DNA of 64,000 nucleotides from Trichinella spiralis (taxonomy: Eukaryota; Nematoda; Enoplea; Trichinellida; Trichinellidae), in assembly GCA_000181795.3 (NCBI GenBank), contig CM012954.1, positions 925,356 through 989,355 on the forward strand. The letters are read 5' to 3'. The position numbers and the translations under genes are program-made. Below the pieces are notes generated by a model. It was not told where the DNA came from. It did not search any database and saw only the letters and a list, made by a program, of their open reading frames with translations. This document shows positions 53,590-64,000 of the stretch, piece after piece. Positions within the stretch are counted from its first letter, which is position 1; each line of letters starts with the position of its first letter.

Positions 53590-54881
53590 TTGCATTTTAT
53601 TTTGAATTATTGTTTTATGTGGGGAAGCATTGCAGACTTTTATAAAAGCGTCAGATATTGTTATTTCTTTCTGTTGTTGACTAATTTTTAATAAGCTATT
53701 ATGCATTAGCGATGAAGCACGTTAACTTTATCCTGCGTTTGATTTTACTTCATCAATGAAAAAGTATTTTGCGTTTTTATTAAAAGCTGTGAATGCATGA
53801 CAAAAATTGTTTTTATTTTATTTAATTTCCACCCTTTTTTGTATTCAGTTTCTCAATATACAAATAATGGTAGTGCATGTCTGTTGTTACTGTATGGTTT
53901 GTTTAAACTGTCAATGTAATTAAGTTGAAATGTAAACTGTAAAATTTGATGATAATTCAATATTCTTCAGTCAATAGTTTGTAACTTTAGCTATAGGAAT
54001 TTTAATAATTCTTTTTATAATTTATGGGTCAATATTTCAAAAGATTGAACTTGACAGCACTAGTCGATACATAAGTTCCATTATTAATGAAGATACTGTA
54101 GCTAATGTGAAAAATTTCATTTATGGGAAGAAATGTTTTCAAAATTGTAAAAGATATCAGTTTTTCAATTGAACAAATATAATTCAAATATTAAAAAGAA
54201 TGAATAATATATATTTACATATTTTGAAAAAAATGGATAACATAATTCGATATAGTTGGATGAGGAAATAATTATTTAAAGGTTTTACGATGCGTTTCGC
54301 ATCAGCGATTCTTTTTATTCAATTTATGTACAGGTAGGGCGGTTGATTTTAATATTTCAACTTTTTGTAACACTTGAATTTGTTTCAACAAATGCCATCG
54401 ACAAGTATGCAAAAGAAAACGCGCTAATCGAGCTGTCAATTGCAATTTTTATTCTTCCCAATGCAGACCGATCGATATTCTATTTCGTCTTGTTCTTCGT
54501 CTTCTGCTCCCGTCGCCTCTGCCGTTGTTCAGATTTAAAATATATATATATACGTATATATGCATATACATGTATATTATACACGTACATGTATATGCAT
54601 ATATATATTATAAACACGTGTGATGCATGCAGTTGAATATATAATGGAGTAGTTTCGCTGTCGAAAGTTTGAGTACAGCTTCTCTCTCACGTGTTTGAAA
54701 CAAAGCAGCTGTTCAGCATGACAGATTGAATCGAAATAATTTATCAGCAGAAAAGTTGTTGTTCTAGAAAGTTTACACTTGTGAAAAGAAGCCATTTAGC
54801 TTTGTTGTTCCTATTCTTCAACGTTTCATAACGAAAAAACGACTTTTTCCAGCCATAATTTATAAGATAAGAAAAAAAAGC
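53590..54881. other. 1.3 kb upstream of the arrestin-fold gene
   Basis: Holds the 3' region of TRAP-delta and the 5' region of the next gene. A short frame at about 54290 runs into a GTAGGG donor at 54333, and a TTTCCAG acceptor at 54853 lies before the arrestin start, so a spliced leader exon with an upstream frame is possible. A perfect inverted repeat is listed separately. Confidence 0.4.
54555..54605. repeat. Perfect 20-bp inverted repeat with an 11-nt loop
   Basis: Arm 54555-54574 is the exact reverse complement of arm 54586-54605; the loop is 54575-54585. Both arms consist of AT steps punctuated by TGCA and CATG. It would form a strong hairpin or cruciform about 280 nt before the arrestin start codon. 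Confidence 0.9.
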
Positions 54882-57279
54882 ATGAAACATCTCGAATGTT
54901 TTGACATAATTTTGAATTCTGACACGAACCAAATTTTCGCCGGTACAGTATTCAGCGGTCATCTGGTGATCGCTTTGACGGTTCCAATAAGAATTGGTCA
55001 GTTGGTTGTGGCATTTACCGGCGAGATGCGCACCAAATGGGTGGACAAAGTCTCGGAAAATATATTCGACAGTGTTGAACCGATTGTCAATTTCAAAACG
55101 CAGATGTACTTGAACGAACGAGGTACCGACGATCCTGTGGAGCCGGGCAATTATTCGTTACCTTTTCAATTTACACTACCATTGCATTTGCCTTCATCGT
55201 TCCAAGCGGAATTCGGTTTCATACGGTATGTATGCTTTGCCACGGCTACAATACTGCCTGGTCAAACTTGTTCCATGGCTACAACGAAGCAGTGCAAAGA
55301 ATTTAAAGTGGAAAAAGAAATCGACATTGTCGACGTTGTACGCTTTCAGGTAACTTTTTCAAATTATTTTTACCTTGCTTTACTGCTTTCGCCGACTGAA
55401 TAGTTAACATTTGCAATTAGACTTTTGCATATTGTTTTCGTTGCCTATTCATCGTGGAATATAGAGATTTTCTTCTAATCATTGATCTGCTCCGTTAGAT
55501 AAACATTATTCAGTTACTGAGAGGTTGTTATTCAATCAACGCGGAAATGTTATCTATCTTTTGGTTAGAACAACAAATATTTCCATTTTATATTAACATT
55601 TTAACATCGATATGAACATTTTAAAATTTATCATCATCTTAATAGTTTAGCATAGTTAATTTTTAGCATTATCTCATAGTTTGTTAGTTTGAATAATCTA
55701 AAATAATATATGCAAATGTGATCGATTTCTTTCTTTGTCAAATTCAGATGAACCAGGAAGAATTATTAATGGATAAAATCAATAAAAATCAGTCTGTTTT
55801 CATACGTACAACAATGTTGCATAGAGCAAAAGAGTAAAATTAATCAGTATTGTGTGTTATGAAAAATTGTACGTGAAAACTGGTCTTTGATGTTATGTAG
55901 TAATATTTTTTCAGAGACTGTTTGAAATTGGAATTTAAATGTGATATGATGAAAATAATAAACGGAAATAATAATGAAAAGTTAAAATTGGTAATTGAGG
56001 AAATGTATTTTGTTTTAATTTTTCGAAAGTTAGAAAATTTTTTCCAAAGCTTCCTATTGAAACTTGCAACAGTATCAATTTATAAAAGATGGATAAGTGT
56101 TTGTCTTTTATTAATGATTTGTTTGAACACGCATTGCACCCTGAGTGTATTTTCTTCTGCTGCAATTTATTGCTGCTTTTGGCGATTCGAATAAATTGAT
56201 GGACAAGTTGTTCGCCTTTCGTATGTTTGAAACAAATCAACAAACTGCACCACCCACTAGTAGATGAACAGGAAGAATGATGAGAAATTTTTACTTGATT
56301 TTTTTGTTATGAAAGAAACGTTACAGTATCCACCAAATGAAAACAATTTTGTAGTGTTTTAAGATATTTATCAAAAAATGAATCATTAAAAAATTTTAAA
56401 CTCAATCATGGGAAAAGTATCTTTTTTCCCTATTATATTAGTAACAATTGAATACATTATTTCAAATTTTTTCAAGTGAAAAAATATGTATATTTTTTAT
56501 CAATACTTTTAGTATCTTAAATAAATATTTGATGAAATTGATTAAGTTTCTTATTAACTTGATGGTATTGGTGTTCATTCTATTTTTAATTTCTTTAAAT
56601 AAATAATCATTGTAATAGGTAGTTGTGGAAATTTAATTTATGCGAAAAATTGGTACGAAAAAGAATGAAAATTTGTAGCACTTGAATAGTTTTGAATCAA
56701 TCGAACGGCAATAATAGTTTTCATTATAAATAAATTCACTTGATATTTGAATCCACTTTTGGAAAATTAAACAAATGAAAAGAATGAATGAATAGTACAT
56801 ATTTTTAGGATCTACGACATGTTGGACGTCAACGTCCAGTTCAAGCTGAAGAATGTTTCGAATTGATCGGCTGCTGTAGAAAGCAAGGTAGAATTGAAGC
56901 GCTCATTCGCTTAGATGAAGGGGTGTTTTTGGTTGGCGATACAATTTTGGCGAAACTTGAAATACAAAATTGCAGTCGACGACGACCACTTCGGCGATGT
57001 TCACTGTTTCTGCTTCAGGAGGCTTTGTTCCATGCGCAAAGTTTTCACGGAACCACATCAAGCAATCGTACACTGGTTAAAGTGCTGGATGTAGCTTCGC
57101 TGCAGTTACCTCATCCTGGAGACAGGGTCAGTCAAAATGTCGAATTACACATTCCCCAAAATACTCAGCCTTCCAGTCTCGACGCACCGCTTATACGGCT
57201 CAGGTATAGGTTGAAGTTGGATCTCGGCGATTCTTGTGAGCTGATTTTGCCAATCGACATTGCATCAGTTCGAACATAA
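54882..57279 (+). CDS. Arrestin-fold (alpha-arrestin/ARRDC-like) protein
   Basis: Two exons, 54882-55349 and 56809-57279, joined in phase 0, give 312 residues. The first exon (1-156) is an arrestin N-like domain: the opening beta strands with FAGTVFSGHLVI, a long polar stretch, then PGNYSLPFQFTLP, the ARRDC hallmark. The second exon (157-312) is an arrestin C-like domain, with RIEALIRLDEGVFLVGD and a strand pattern ending at ELILPIDI. Alpha-arrestins link membrane cargo to HECT ubiquitin ligases through PPxY motifs in a C-terminal tail; this protein stops right after the second domain and shows no PPxY, so it may act differently or need another adaptor. The 1459 nt intron is long for this locus. 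An AATAAA lies 12 nt after the stop. Confidence 0.85.
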
Positions 57280-57290
57280 GAACAGCCAAC

Positions 57291-57296
57291 AATAAA
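57291..57296 (+). terminator. Poly(A) signal of the arrestin-fold gene
   Basis: AATAAA 12 nt after the stop codon, implying a very short 3' untranslated region. Confidence 0.6.
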
Positions 57297-58432
57297 GAAA
57301 AATATTCAATCACATTAACTTTAAAAAATATTATTACTACTTTAAAGAATTTGAGATCAAAAAGAACAAACCAGCACGTAGCAACGTAGAGAATTTAAAG
57401 ATTACATCTCAAAACTATCGAGTTGTTGGATGCATTATTTGAAAAATTAGCAATAAAATTTTTGAAGAGATTTTTTTAAAGTGCTCAGTGCTCTTTTTTA
57501 GTGATCAATGCACTGGCAAAAGGCTTTAATGAAAAGTGAGTTTGATTGAATATTATATTTGCTTATTTGATTATTTGCATAATTTACAGTCGTCATTTTC
57601 AATTCATTAATGCAAACAAACGTTTATGCCACTTCTAATTGTTGAATTATAAAAATGACATAACAGCTAATTGAATTTAATCAGTAATTGGAAACAGTTG
57701 AAATATAACAGATTAAACAGTGTAATTTTATTGCAAACATTCCAATTTGTTGTTAGTGTTATGTAAATGCTGTTGTTTTACTTTCTTTAAAAGCAACCCG
57801 CGCTAGTTTAAGCAATTTTGTAATTACTTTCTTTCTAATACTGTTAATTTACATAATTTTATGTGAAAATGAAACATGTTAAATTCATGTCAGTCTGTAT
57901 CAAATAACAGATAGAAATGGGAAATTTTTTTCTTTACTATCAAAATAATACTTGATAATCGAAGAATTATGGTACTTAATTCCCGGTAATAAATTTAATG
58001 TTTTTTAATCATTTTTTCATTTTTTGTGATGGATGACAGGTAATTTTTTGTTTAATTATAAAATGTTGAATAATATAATTTGTTTTGTGATTAAGTACGT
58101 TTTAAAATTATTGTTTGCTTTCCACACTGATAGTATGTTGGTGTGCAATTGAGAGGAAGATGTTCAAAAATTACTTTTTTGCTTTCCACAAAATTGACTG
58201 AAATAATTTAACATTAATGTCAAGTGAAATATTTTATTTATTTCAATTTTAATTGGTTAAACTGTAGAGTTTTTTCGGAAAATGATTCATAAATGTAATG
58301 TCAGTCGCCTTTAATACTATGGGTTTAATAATAGAAGTATTGTTGTTGTTGTTGTTGTTGTTGTTTTAATTTATATTGATAAGAATTGAAAATTTTATGG
58401 TAATTAATAATAATTTTCTTTACGAATGTAGT
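57297..58432. other. Intergenic spacer of 1.1 kb
   Basis: AT-rich. I see no gene in it. It ends with a GTT microsatellite just before the next gene. Confidence 0.6.
58340..58366. repeat. (GTT)n microsatellite
   Basis: Nine GTT units about 70 nt upstream of the likely start of the unrecognised 363-residue gene. Confidence 0.95.
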
Positions 58433-59524
58433 ATGGTTTTAACTAGCAAAGAGCAAGCGACGCTATTCGCAGATTCAACGCCGCCGCCGATTGCTAGTTT
58501 GAAATCGTTGACTTGTAGAGCAATTGCCATTAAGTTTGTTTCGATAAATTTTGGAAATGATTGTTCTTTCGGTAAGAATTTTTCTTTGAAGTGCCAAAAG
58601 CCCAGTTTAAACATAGTTGTTGCGCTGGAAGACGACCTTTGGAATTGGATAAAAGAGGCCGTGAATGAATTGCAGGCATGGTTAGAAAAAATTGCCTCAC
58701 TTTTTGTTGATTTGGCCTTCGAAGACGTCAGTGGATATTTGATGCAGTTCATTGGAAAAATACACTGGCGACGTGGTTGCATCGAGGTGGATGAGGTTCG
58801 CACGGTCGAAGCGATAATCAACACGGATGAAATTTGTCCTCGATTTGCATTTCAGCTTTTCTGCGCTTACGCGATGGTTGAAAAATTCGAATTAATCAGT
58901 GTGTATTACTTGAGGCAGTTGGAGTTCACTTTGCCCTCACATCCGTTGTACCATTTTTGGTTTTATGTTATATTCAAACAGTGGAACGTTTTCAATGAAC
59001 TGGCCATCACGACAAGAATGCTAGTGTCGAATGTATTCACATGGGCAATGTATCACGGTTTTGTCGAATTGACGGAATTTCTCTGGTGCAGGATGAATCA
59101 GTCGCAGCTTGAAATGAGCTGCGTGATCCATTGGAATCGGTTTTGCAAAAATGCTACCAATGGCCGAGTGTTCGCCTATTTGTGCAACAAGTTATGCCAG
59201 AGAAATGAGAATAGCATCTGTCGCATGACAATAGCCTGCTTCTTCCGCACCGTGCAGAGGCGTGGATTCCGCGAAGGCAGCAGCTTGTTGGCGTTTCTGT
59301 TGATCAACGGCTGTGCAATATTGAAAGCTAGGCTGTTTGAGGCTAAAGGTTTCGAAGTGCTGCGGTCTGTGGTCAAGCATTTCGACTTTCGGCTTTATCG
59401 AATATTGGAATTATCCATCTCACCGGATCAGCTCGAGAAAGCTGTTCGAACCCTGCGACCGCATTTCACCAAGGAGGAATTTAATTTTTTTCGATCTGCT
59501 CAACGTCGTCATCAGTTCACTTAA
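58433..59524 (+). CDS. Unrecognised intronless protein, 363 residues
   Basis: The frame opens further upstream, but only ATG codons at 58397 and 58433 are credible starts. I prefer 58433 because it follows an AG acceptor-like site and the residues upstream are AT-driven and low complexity. The codon choice is clearly GC-richer than the flanks, so I consider it a real gene. The protein is helical-looking, rich in Phe, Trp, Leu and Cys, with no signal peptide or membrane span. An early segment, LKSLTCRAIAIKF, recalls the hydrophobic core of an F-box or SOCS-box helix, and the rest has a regular helix-loop spacing like a degenerate ankyrin or other helical repeat. That is only an impression. It is tail to tail with the Pol I subunit gene, 207 nt apart. 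Confidence 0.7.
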   Translation: MVLTSKEQATLFADSTPPPIASLKSLTCRAIAIKFVSINFGNDCSFGKNFSLKCQKPSLNIVVALEDDLWNWIKEAVNELQAWLEKIASLFVDLAFEDVSGYLMQFIGKIHWRRGCIEVDEVRTVEAIINTDEICPRFAFQLFCAYAMVEKFELISVYYLRQLEFTLPSHPLYHFWFYVIFKQWNVFNELAITTRMLVSNVFTWAMYHGFVELTEFLWCRMNQSQLEMSCVIHWNRFCKNATNGRVFAYLCNKLCQRNENSICRMTIACFFRTVQRRGFREGSSLLAFLLINGCAILKARLFEAKGFEVLRSVVKHFDFRLYRILELSISPDQLEKAVRTLRPHFTKEEFNFFRSAQRRHQFT

Positions 59525-59567
59525 ATTTATATTTTTATTTGTTCAGCCACTTACGAATGCTCTGCCG

Positions 59568-59573
59568 AATAAA
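59568..59573 (+). terminator. Poly(A) signal of the 363-residue gene
   Basis: AATAAA 44 nt after the stop. Minus-strand equivalents at 59534-59539 would serve the opposing gene, so the two transcripts probably overlap at their 3' ends. Confidence 0.5.
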
Positions 59574-59731
59574 CAACAACCGTGTCATCTGACCAACTGC
59601 GTCCTGTTCAATCTGCTTCTTCTATCTACAGCTTTTTGTTCTACACATTTTACCAATAACAACAACATTACAGTATACTTTTACTGAGCAATGTAAAACT
59701 GGTACAAATTTGCTGCTTTTTTAAAAAAATT

Positions 59732-60514
59732 TCACAGATGTGTTTTATGCATCTTTGATTTGGGTGGACGGTGCAACTGTTGCAACTGATCATCCTCCAG
59801 AAGGTGACATGAAGTGGAATCTTCATTTTTAACACTTTCTTTTTTTGATTTCCTTTTGAAACAACCAAACGGTTGAAACCGTTGTTGCAGACCATCCGGT
59901 AGTGCAGGGGGACTGACCGTGTTTTGTGGCAAACGCGTATCCGACGCTGATATAACCGGTACAAATGATATGAAACCTTTCACTTGGTGCACAACTGAAA
60001 TATTTGCTTTTGAAAATGGAGGAAAAAAAATATTTCCATAATTTCATACGTTCTTTTGCTTCACAACTACTGCCTTCTTGTGGAAATGGAATTAGCTTGC
60101 AAGAGACCGGCTCCCGACTTTTCACGCATTCATATGCCATACCATCCTAAAAAAATAAAAAACATTGTTACATGATGTTTTGAAAAAATACATGAATAAA
60201 CGTTCGTCATACGGTAGTGAATGAAGTTGTTCTCTTTGGGTCAAAACCATTAGACAGAGCTTTCAAGCTGATCTACATTAAAAAAAGTGCAATCAAAACG
60301 TCCAATTATAAATTAACGTGACAAACTGATTTTGGCTTCTGCAGGAGCCATACTTCAACGTCTTCGTCACTGTAACGAAATACATTTCATTTTTAGCAAA
60401 CTCTGGATAATTTTGGATAAACACCTACTCCACAAGCTTGTTCAACGAATCATCGACAGAAATAGAACGGATCATTTTTTCATCTGCTTCAGTTTTCAAT
60501 TCATCTAGTTGCAT
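59732..60514 (-). CDS. Probable RNA polymerase I subunit A34.5/PAF49 homologue
   Basis: Five exons, 60429-60514, 60327-60369, 60213-60272, 60050-60146 and 59732-59994, keep phase throughout and give 182 residues. Two features recall human PAF49 (CD3EAP): the N-terminal EVWLLQKP, like ELWLIQAP, and the segment PPALPDGLQQRFQPFG, like the human PPQIPPGLRPRF with its FG. Human PAF49 then continues into a long Lys-rich tail; here the end is short and basic (FKRKSKKES and onward). In the Pol I enzyme this subunit pairs with A49/PAF53 and helps initiation and elongation on rDNA. The family evolves fast, so the call rests on short motifs. A TTTCAG acceptor 13 nt before the ATG suggests a spliced leader or upstream exon. 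An extra upstream coding exon cannot be excluded. Confidence 0.55.
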
Positions 60515-63500
60515 ACTTGACTGAGAACTGAAATTTTTTTAAACAAAAAGCATCAATTCACACATACCGCATATATTCAAAAAAGAAAACAGTGTTAACT
60601 ATAAAAAGTACGACAATATTGTAATGCAAACATAAAATGAAAAATGCATTGAATAGAAATTGCATATCATAATAATAATGGATATAAAAATTGGAAAATA
60701 GCTCTTAAATAAGCATATCATAAATTTACAAAATACTGATAAACATAATTGCCACTGAAAAAGTAAAATAAAAGTGCTTAATAAATTTACTTGATCATAA
60801 ACATTGATTTAATAAAAATTTAAGATTATTTACCGAGACTTCTTAAAATTTTTCATTGCTCAGCTGCAGATACTTTATTCAAATTAGGTGTAATACAGTA
60901 ATACTTTGTTGAATTGTGAAATACAAGTTCATCTTTAATTTTGATTCTATAATTCTAATTTACTTAATTATTAAATAAATGTTAACTATTTTGTATTGTA
61001 TTTCAAAAAATAATAAATTTTTATTAATGTGAAAATTCCTTAGTGGAATAAATAGGCGAAAATATATTTGCTAATTAATCAAATGCTTTTTGTGAGAAGA
61101 ATTGAAATAAAGAGACAGCACAGTTTCCTCGTTGCGACGACAGAATAAACATTGGAAATTACTTTTACAGCTGTTGAACATATTTACTAACTGATGCGAT
61201 TGCGGAAGTGTTGATCAGTTTTAACAAAAAGCTTGAATGCGTTAGCCTAATTTTAGTTGCTAAAAAAAGTGTTCCGCATTTGATTTCACTTTCATTGTTT
61301 AATTGTATTCTACGAAAAAATTTCCTTCACGAATTTAATATTTTTCTTTTTTTTAAATGACAACATCGTACGTTTTCTTTAATACAATTCAGTGCATTGC
61401 GCAAAATCATAACAATTAGTGAAATTTCAAATGAATCAAATGGCAATGAATGATTTATTTTCATTCATTTTTGAAGAAATATGTTCTTCTGAGGAACAAT
61501 GTTCATGCAATTTTATATTTATCATTATTTCAGGTCTGACCCAAATAGATACTGCCTTATTTTTGTAAAGTTCACTTATAATTATTTAATTCAATAAGCT
61601 AATCAGTGTTGTGATTTATATGAAAAAAAGTTATGTTTGCCATTGCAGCTGTACCATTAATTGAATAATTTTAATATGTGAAATATGAATTTACTTGGCA
61701 CGATCATTATTGATTTTTTATTAAAATTCAAAAACTTTAAAAGTAGTGAAAAGAGAATTCTATTGAATGCAGATTAATTTTACATTTATTACTTAACTGT
61801 CTGATAGAACTGGAAATAGATATATATCTAATAATAATAATATTGTCAGTGTGAAATTTAAAAACATTTTATTTGTTATTTAAAAAATTTTTTAAAGCTT
61901 TGATTGAAAAACATTTTGCCATACTGTGTATAACTGATTGAGAAAGAACAAGCATACAGGTAGATTTAGCTTATCACTTGACAGCTTATCAGCTTATTAT
62001 AGGCAAATTACAATGTTTTATTCCAATCAAAGAGTTCTTTGCTGAAAGCTGCTGTTTCAAACTAGTGTACATTCAGACGAAGGACAAAATCACTGATGCG
62101 TGGAAATGGAGCACGGGAGCAAAATAACATTTTTTTAAATTATGAAGATCTATCGCAAAAGCTGGGTCAAAGAAAAATTATTAGCAAGCATTTCTTTTTC
62201 ACAAATTACCAATTTTATGAAGATAAATTTATCTTTACGAAAATCCATTTGAAAGTAATTTCCGTCTTTCTTTCCTTCAATTCATTTAACATTAAATACA
62301 CTATACTGTTGTAAATCCATAATATAGTTGAACTGAGTTGTCATTAACCATCTTTGTATTTTTTACTGTGTACTAACTGACTCAGTTTCTGATTAATTTG
62401 ATGAAATATTTATCAAATTTTGCTTTTTGTTTTTGAAGTAAGGAACCATTCTTCTCTACAAATTGATGCTTGTAAGTTAAAAAAAAAACAGTTATTGACC
62501 AGACATACAAATTATAATTATTTTAATTCTGAAGTTTTATAATGGTGAAAATAAATTGAAAATTATTTCCAAAATCTGCACTAATAACTAGACTTAAGAT
62601 TTGATTGATTTTATTTCACAAAATTGGCTGTTTCAATAAATGCTCGCGACAAAAAGCATCCTCAGTAATTAAAAAATCAAAAAGAAATTAAAAAGGAAAA
62701 AAATAAAATCGATTTTGTTACACAATGACAACAAGTAAAAATTCTGCAAACAGAAAGCTGACTGTTCATATCACGAAAGCATATTTCAGTTCGTAGTTTG
62801 AAAATGACTTGTATCTAATTGTTTCTTATATTTAATATAAATATTTACACTTTATCATAAAAAGAACCATAAATTTGTGAAACTGCATAACAATAGATGA
62901 ACATTTGCAAAGAAATGCAACTTTTGACCACTATTAATGATTAAAACAATGTAAAAGTTTTCATTATTATTTTATTCTATGAAATAAAGTTTCAAGTTTT
63001 AATATCTATTTAAATTAAAAAATAATTTTTTCATATTTATTATCAGTCAATATACTGCGGTTTTAAGTTCATTTAAACTTCACATTACTTACTTATATGA
63101 TAGTATTTTGTAATTGTCATACTGTAGAATAAAATAATCTTATTTTGATAAAAAGATTAGTTATAAAATAATTTTTGCATTATTTATTATTTTTAAATTA
63201 TTAAAGTATTTTTATTTTTATTTTTTTCAAAATAAATTATTGAAAATTTATTACATTGTTATAAAAGGTTATTGAAACCTGCGCATTTTTATAACGTCAT
63301 CGCAGTCCTTGTTCTGCGTTGTTATTCATGGTGATAGGTTTGCTTACTATTTCAGTCTTAGGTGTTGTAATTTTTATATTTTGAGATCTTATTGGAATGT
63401 TCAATTGGTTGGTTGTATTTGATTTTAAACAACTCGTGCACATTTCTCAGAATGTGTTGTGCTTTTATACATGCCCACTTACGACTTGCATCTTAGATCT

Positions 63501-63634
63501 TTTATAAATGTTTTATTTTTGCTCTTCTTCAAAGCGTTTTAGGATAATATTTTCTTTTTTAGTTTTTAAATTACGGATTCAAAACGGCGGACCCTAACCC
63601 AGATAGCCGTCCTGTTAGCTTTTGGGAAGGCCTT
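60515..63634. other. 3.1 kb divergent region between the Pol I subunit gene and casein kinase 1
   Basis: Strongly AT-rich. GC-richer patches at 61110-61260, 62040-62110 and 63280-63360 could be promoter or untranslated exons; the last one would suit casein kinase 1, whose first recognised exon is preceded by a TTTTTTAG acceptor at 63562. A 72-codon frame at 62096-62314 has no recognisable features. Confidence 0.5.
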
Positions 63635-64000
63635 ATGGCTAGTGGTGGAGAGGGCAAGGATTGTATCGTCGGCAATAAATATCGTCTGATTCGAAAAATT
63701 GGCAGTGGTTCTTTCGGCGATATTTTCCTTGCAATCCACAAATGCAATGGCGAGGTATTTATAATTTGCGTTGTCTTTTTTCGTGTTTTTTACTGAAAAT
63801 GTGTCAAACAGGAAGTGGCTGTGAAAATCGAATCGTGCAAAACTCGCCATCCGCAACTGTTATACGAGAGCAAAGTTTACCGATTTTTGCAAGGCGGTAT
63901 TGGAATTCCTCATATAAAGTACTGTTGATTTTAGTGTGATGCTGAATTTCGAATTGAATGCATTTTAAAATTTGATTTATTGTTAGATGGTTTGGCGTGG
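63635..64000 (+). CDS. Casein kinase 1, alpha type (5' part)
   Basis: Exons 63635-63754, 63812-63918 and 63987 to the window edge encode the first 80 residues. [20 protein letters not shown] contains the Gly-rich ATP loop; EEVAVKIES holds the catalytic Lys; [10 protein letters not shown] and [12 protein letters not shown] are hallmarks of CK1 alpha rather than delta or epsilon (HPQLLYESK against HPQLHIESK). CK1 alpha is a constitutively active Ser/Thr kinase acting in Wnt signalling (beta-catenin priming), clocks and many other pathways. I chose the ATG in MASGGEGKD because family members start with a similar short Ser/Gly leader. The frame stays open back to the acceptor at 63562, which would add 24 residues if an upstream ATG exon is spliced on. 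Confidence 0.95.

Noticed and set aside
58376-58432. Extension of the 363-residue protein to the first open-frame codon
   Set aside because: The frame opens at a TTG and the 19 residues are AT-driven; the ATG at 58433 is more credible.

Overview
The window reads as the nuclear genome of a small invertebrate. It is AT-rich, all introns that I could place are GT-AG, most are only about 45-300 nt, and nearly every gene is cut into exons of 50-250 nt. The gene set is plainly metazoan: a 7TM peptide receptor, an insulin-like peptide, an SLC6 transporter, a casein kinase 1 and a lysosomal Arl8 GTPase. Several start codons lie only 0-10 nt after a splice acceptor, as in spliced-leader organisms. The best fit is a nematode, possibly an enoplean of the Trichinella kind, but this is an inference from style, not from a database match. 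All exon models below were built by hand from reading frame and splice-site agreement; each one closes in phase from start to stop.

Layout. 1-5.4 kb: a short tandem repeat rich in perfect minus-strand splice donors, then non-coding DNA with several micro-exon-like units on the minus strand. 5.4-6.6 kb: an intronless rhodopsin-family GPCR (-). 12.7-16.4 kb: a BTB-BACK protein of BTBD17 type (+), tail to tail with Arl8 (-, 17.4-18.7 kb). 24.3-29.2 kb: a 22-exon, 1040-residue secreted mosaic serine protease (+). 35.3-38.0 kb: an SLC6 transporter of GABA/amino-acid type (+). 39.0-40.3 kb: a two-exon insulin-like peptide precursor (-). 44.3-48.9 kb: a 1409-residue family C GPCR (-). 51.6-53.6 kb: mitochondrial ferredoxin (-) and TRAP-delta (+) in divergent orientation. 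54.9-57.3 kb: an arrestin-fold protein (+). 58.4-59.5 kb: an unrecognised 363-residue protein (+), tail to tail with a likely RNA polymerase I A34.5/PAF49 subunit (-, 59.7-60.5 kb). 63.6 kb to the end: the start of casein kinase 1 alpha (+).

The genes do not form one pathway. Four of them belong to extracellular signalling or neuronal function (peptide receptor, transporter, insulin, family C receptor), mixed with housekeeping genes. The most unusual items are the family C GPCR, whose ectodomain reads as two Venus-flytrap modules in tandem; the insulin precursor, with an extra cysteine in both the B and the A chain; and the protease, which joins SRCR, C-type lectin, kringle, LDLa and PAN modules ahead of a trypsin domain. 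No transposon, viral element, tRNA, rRNA or CRISPR array was recognised.
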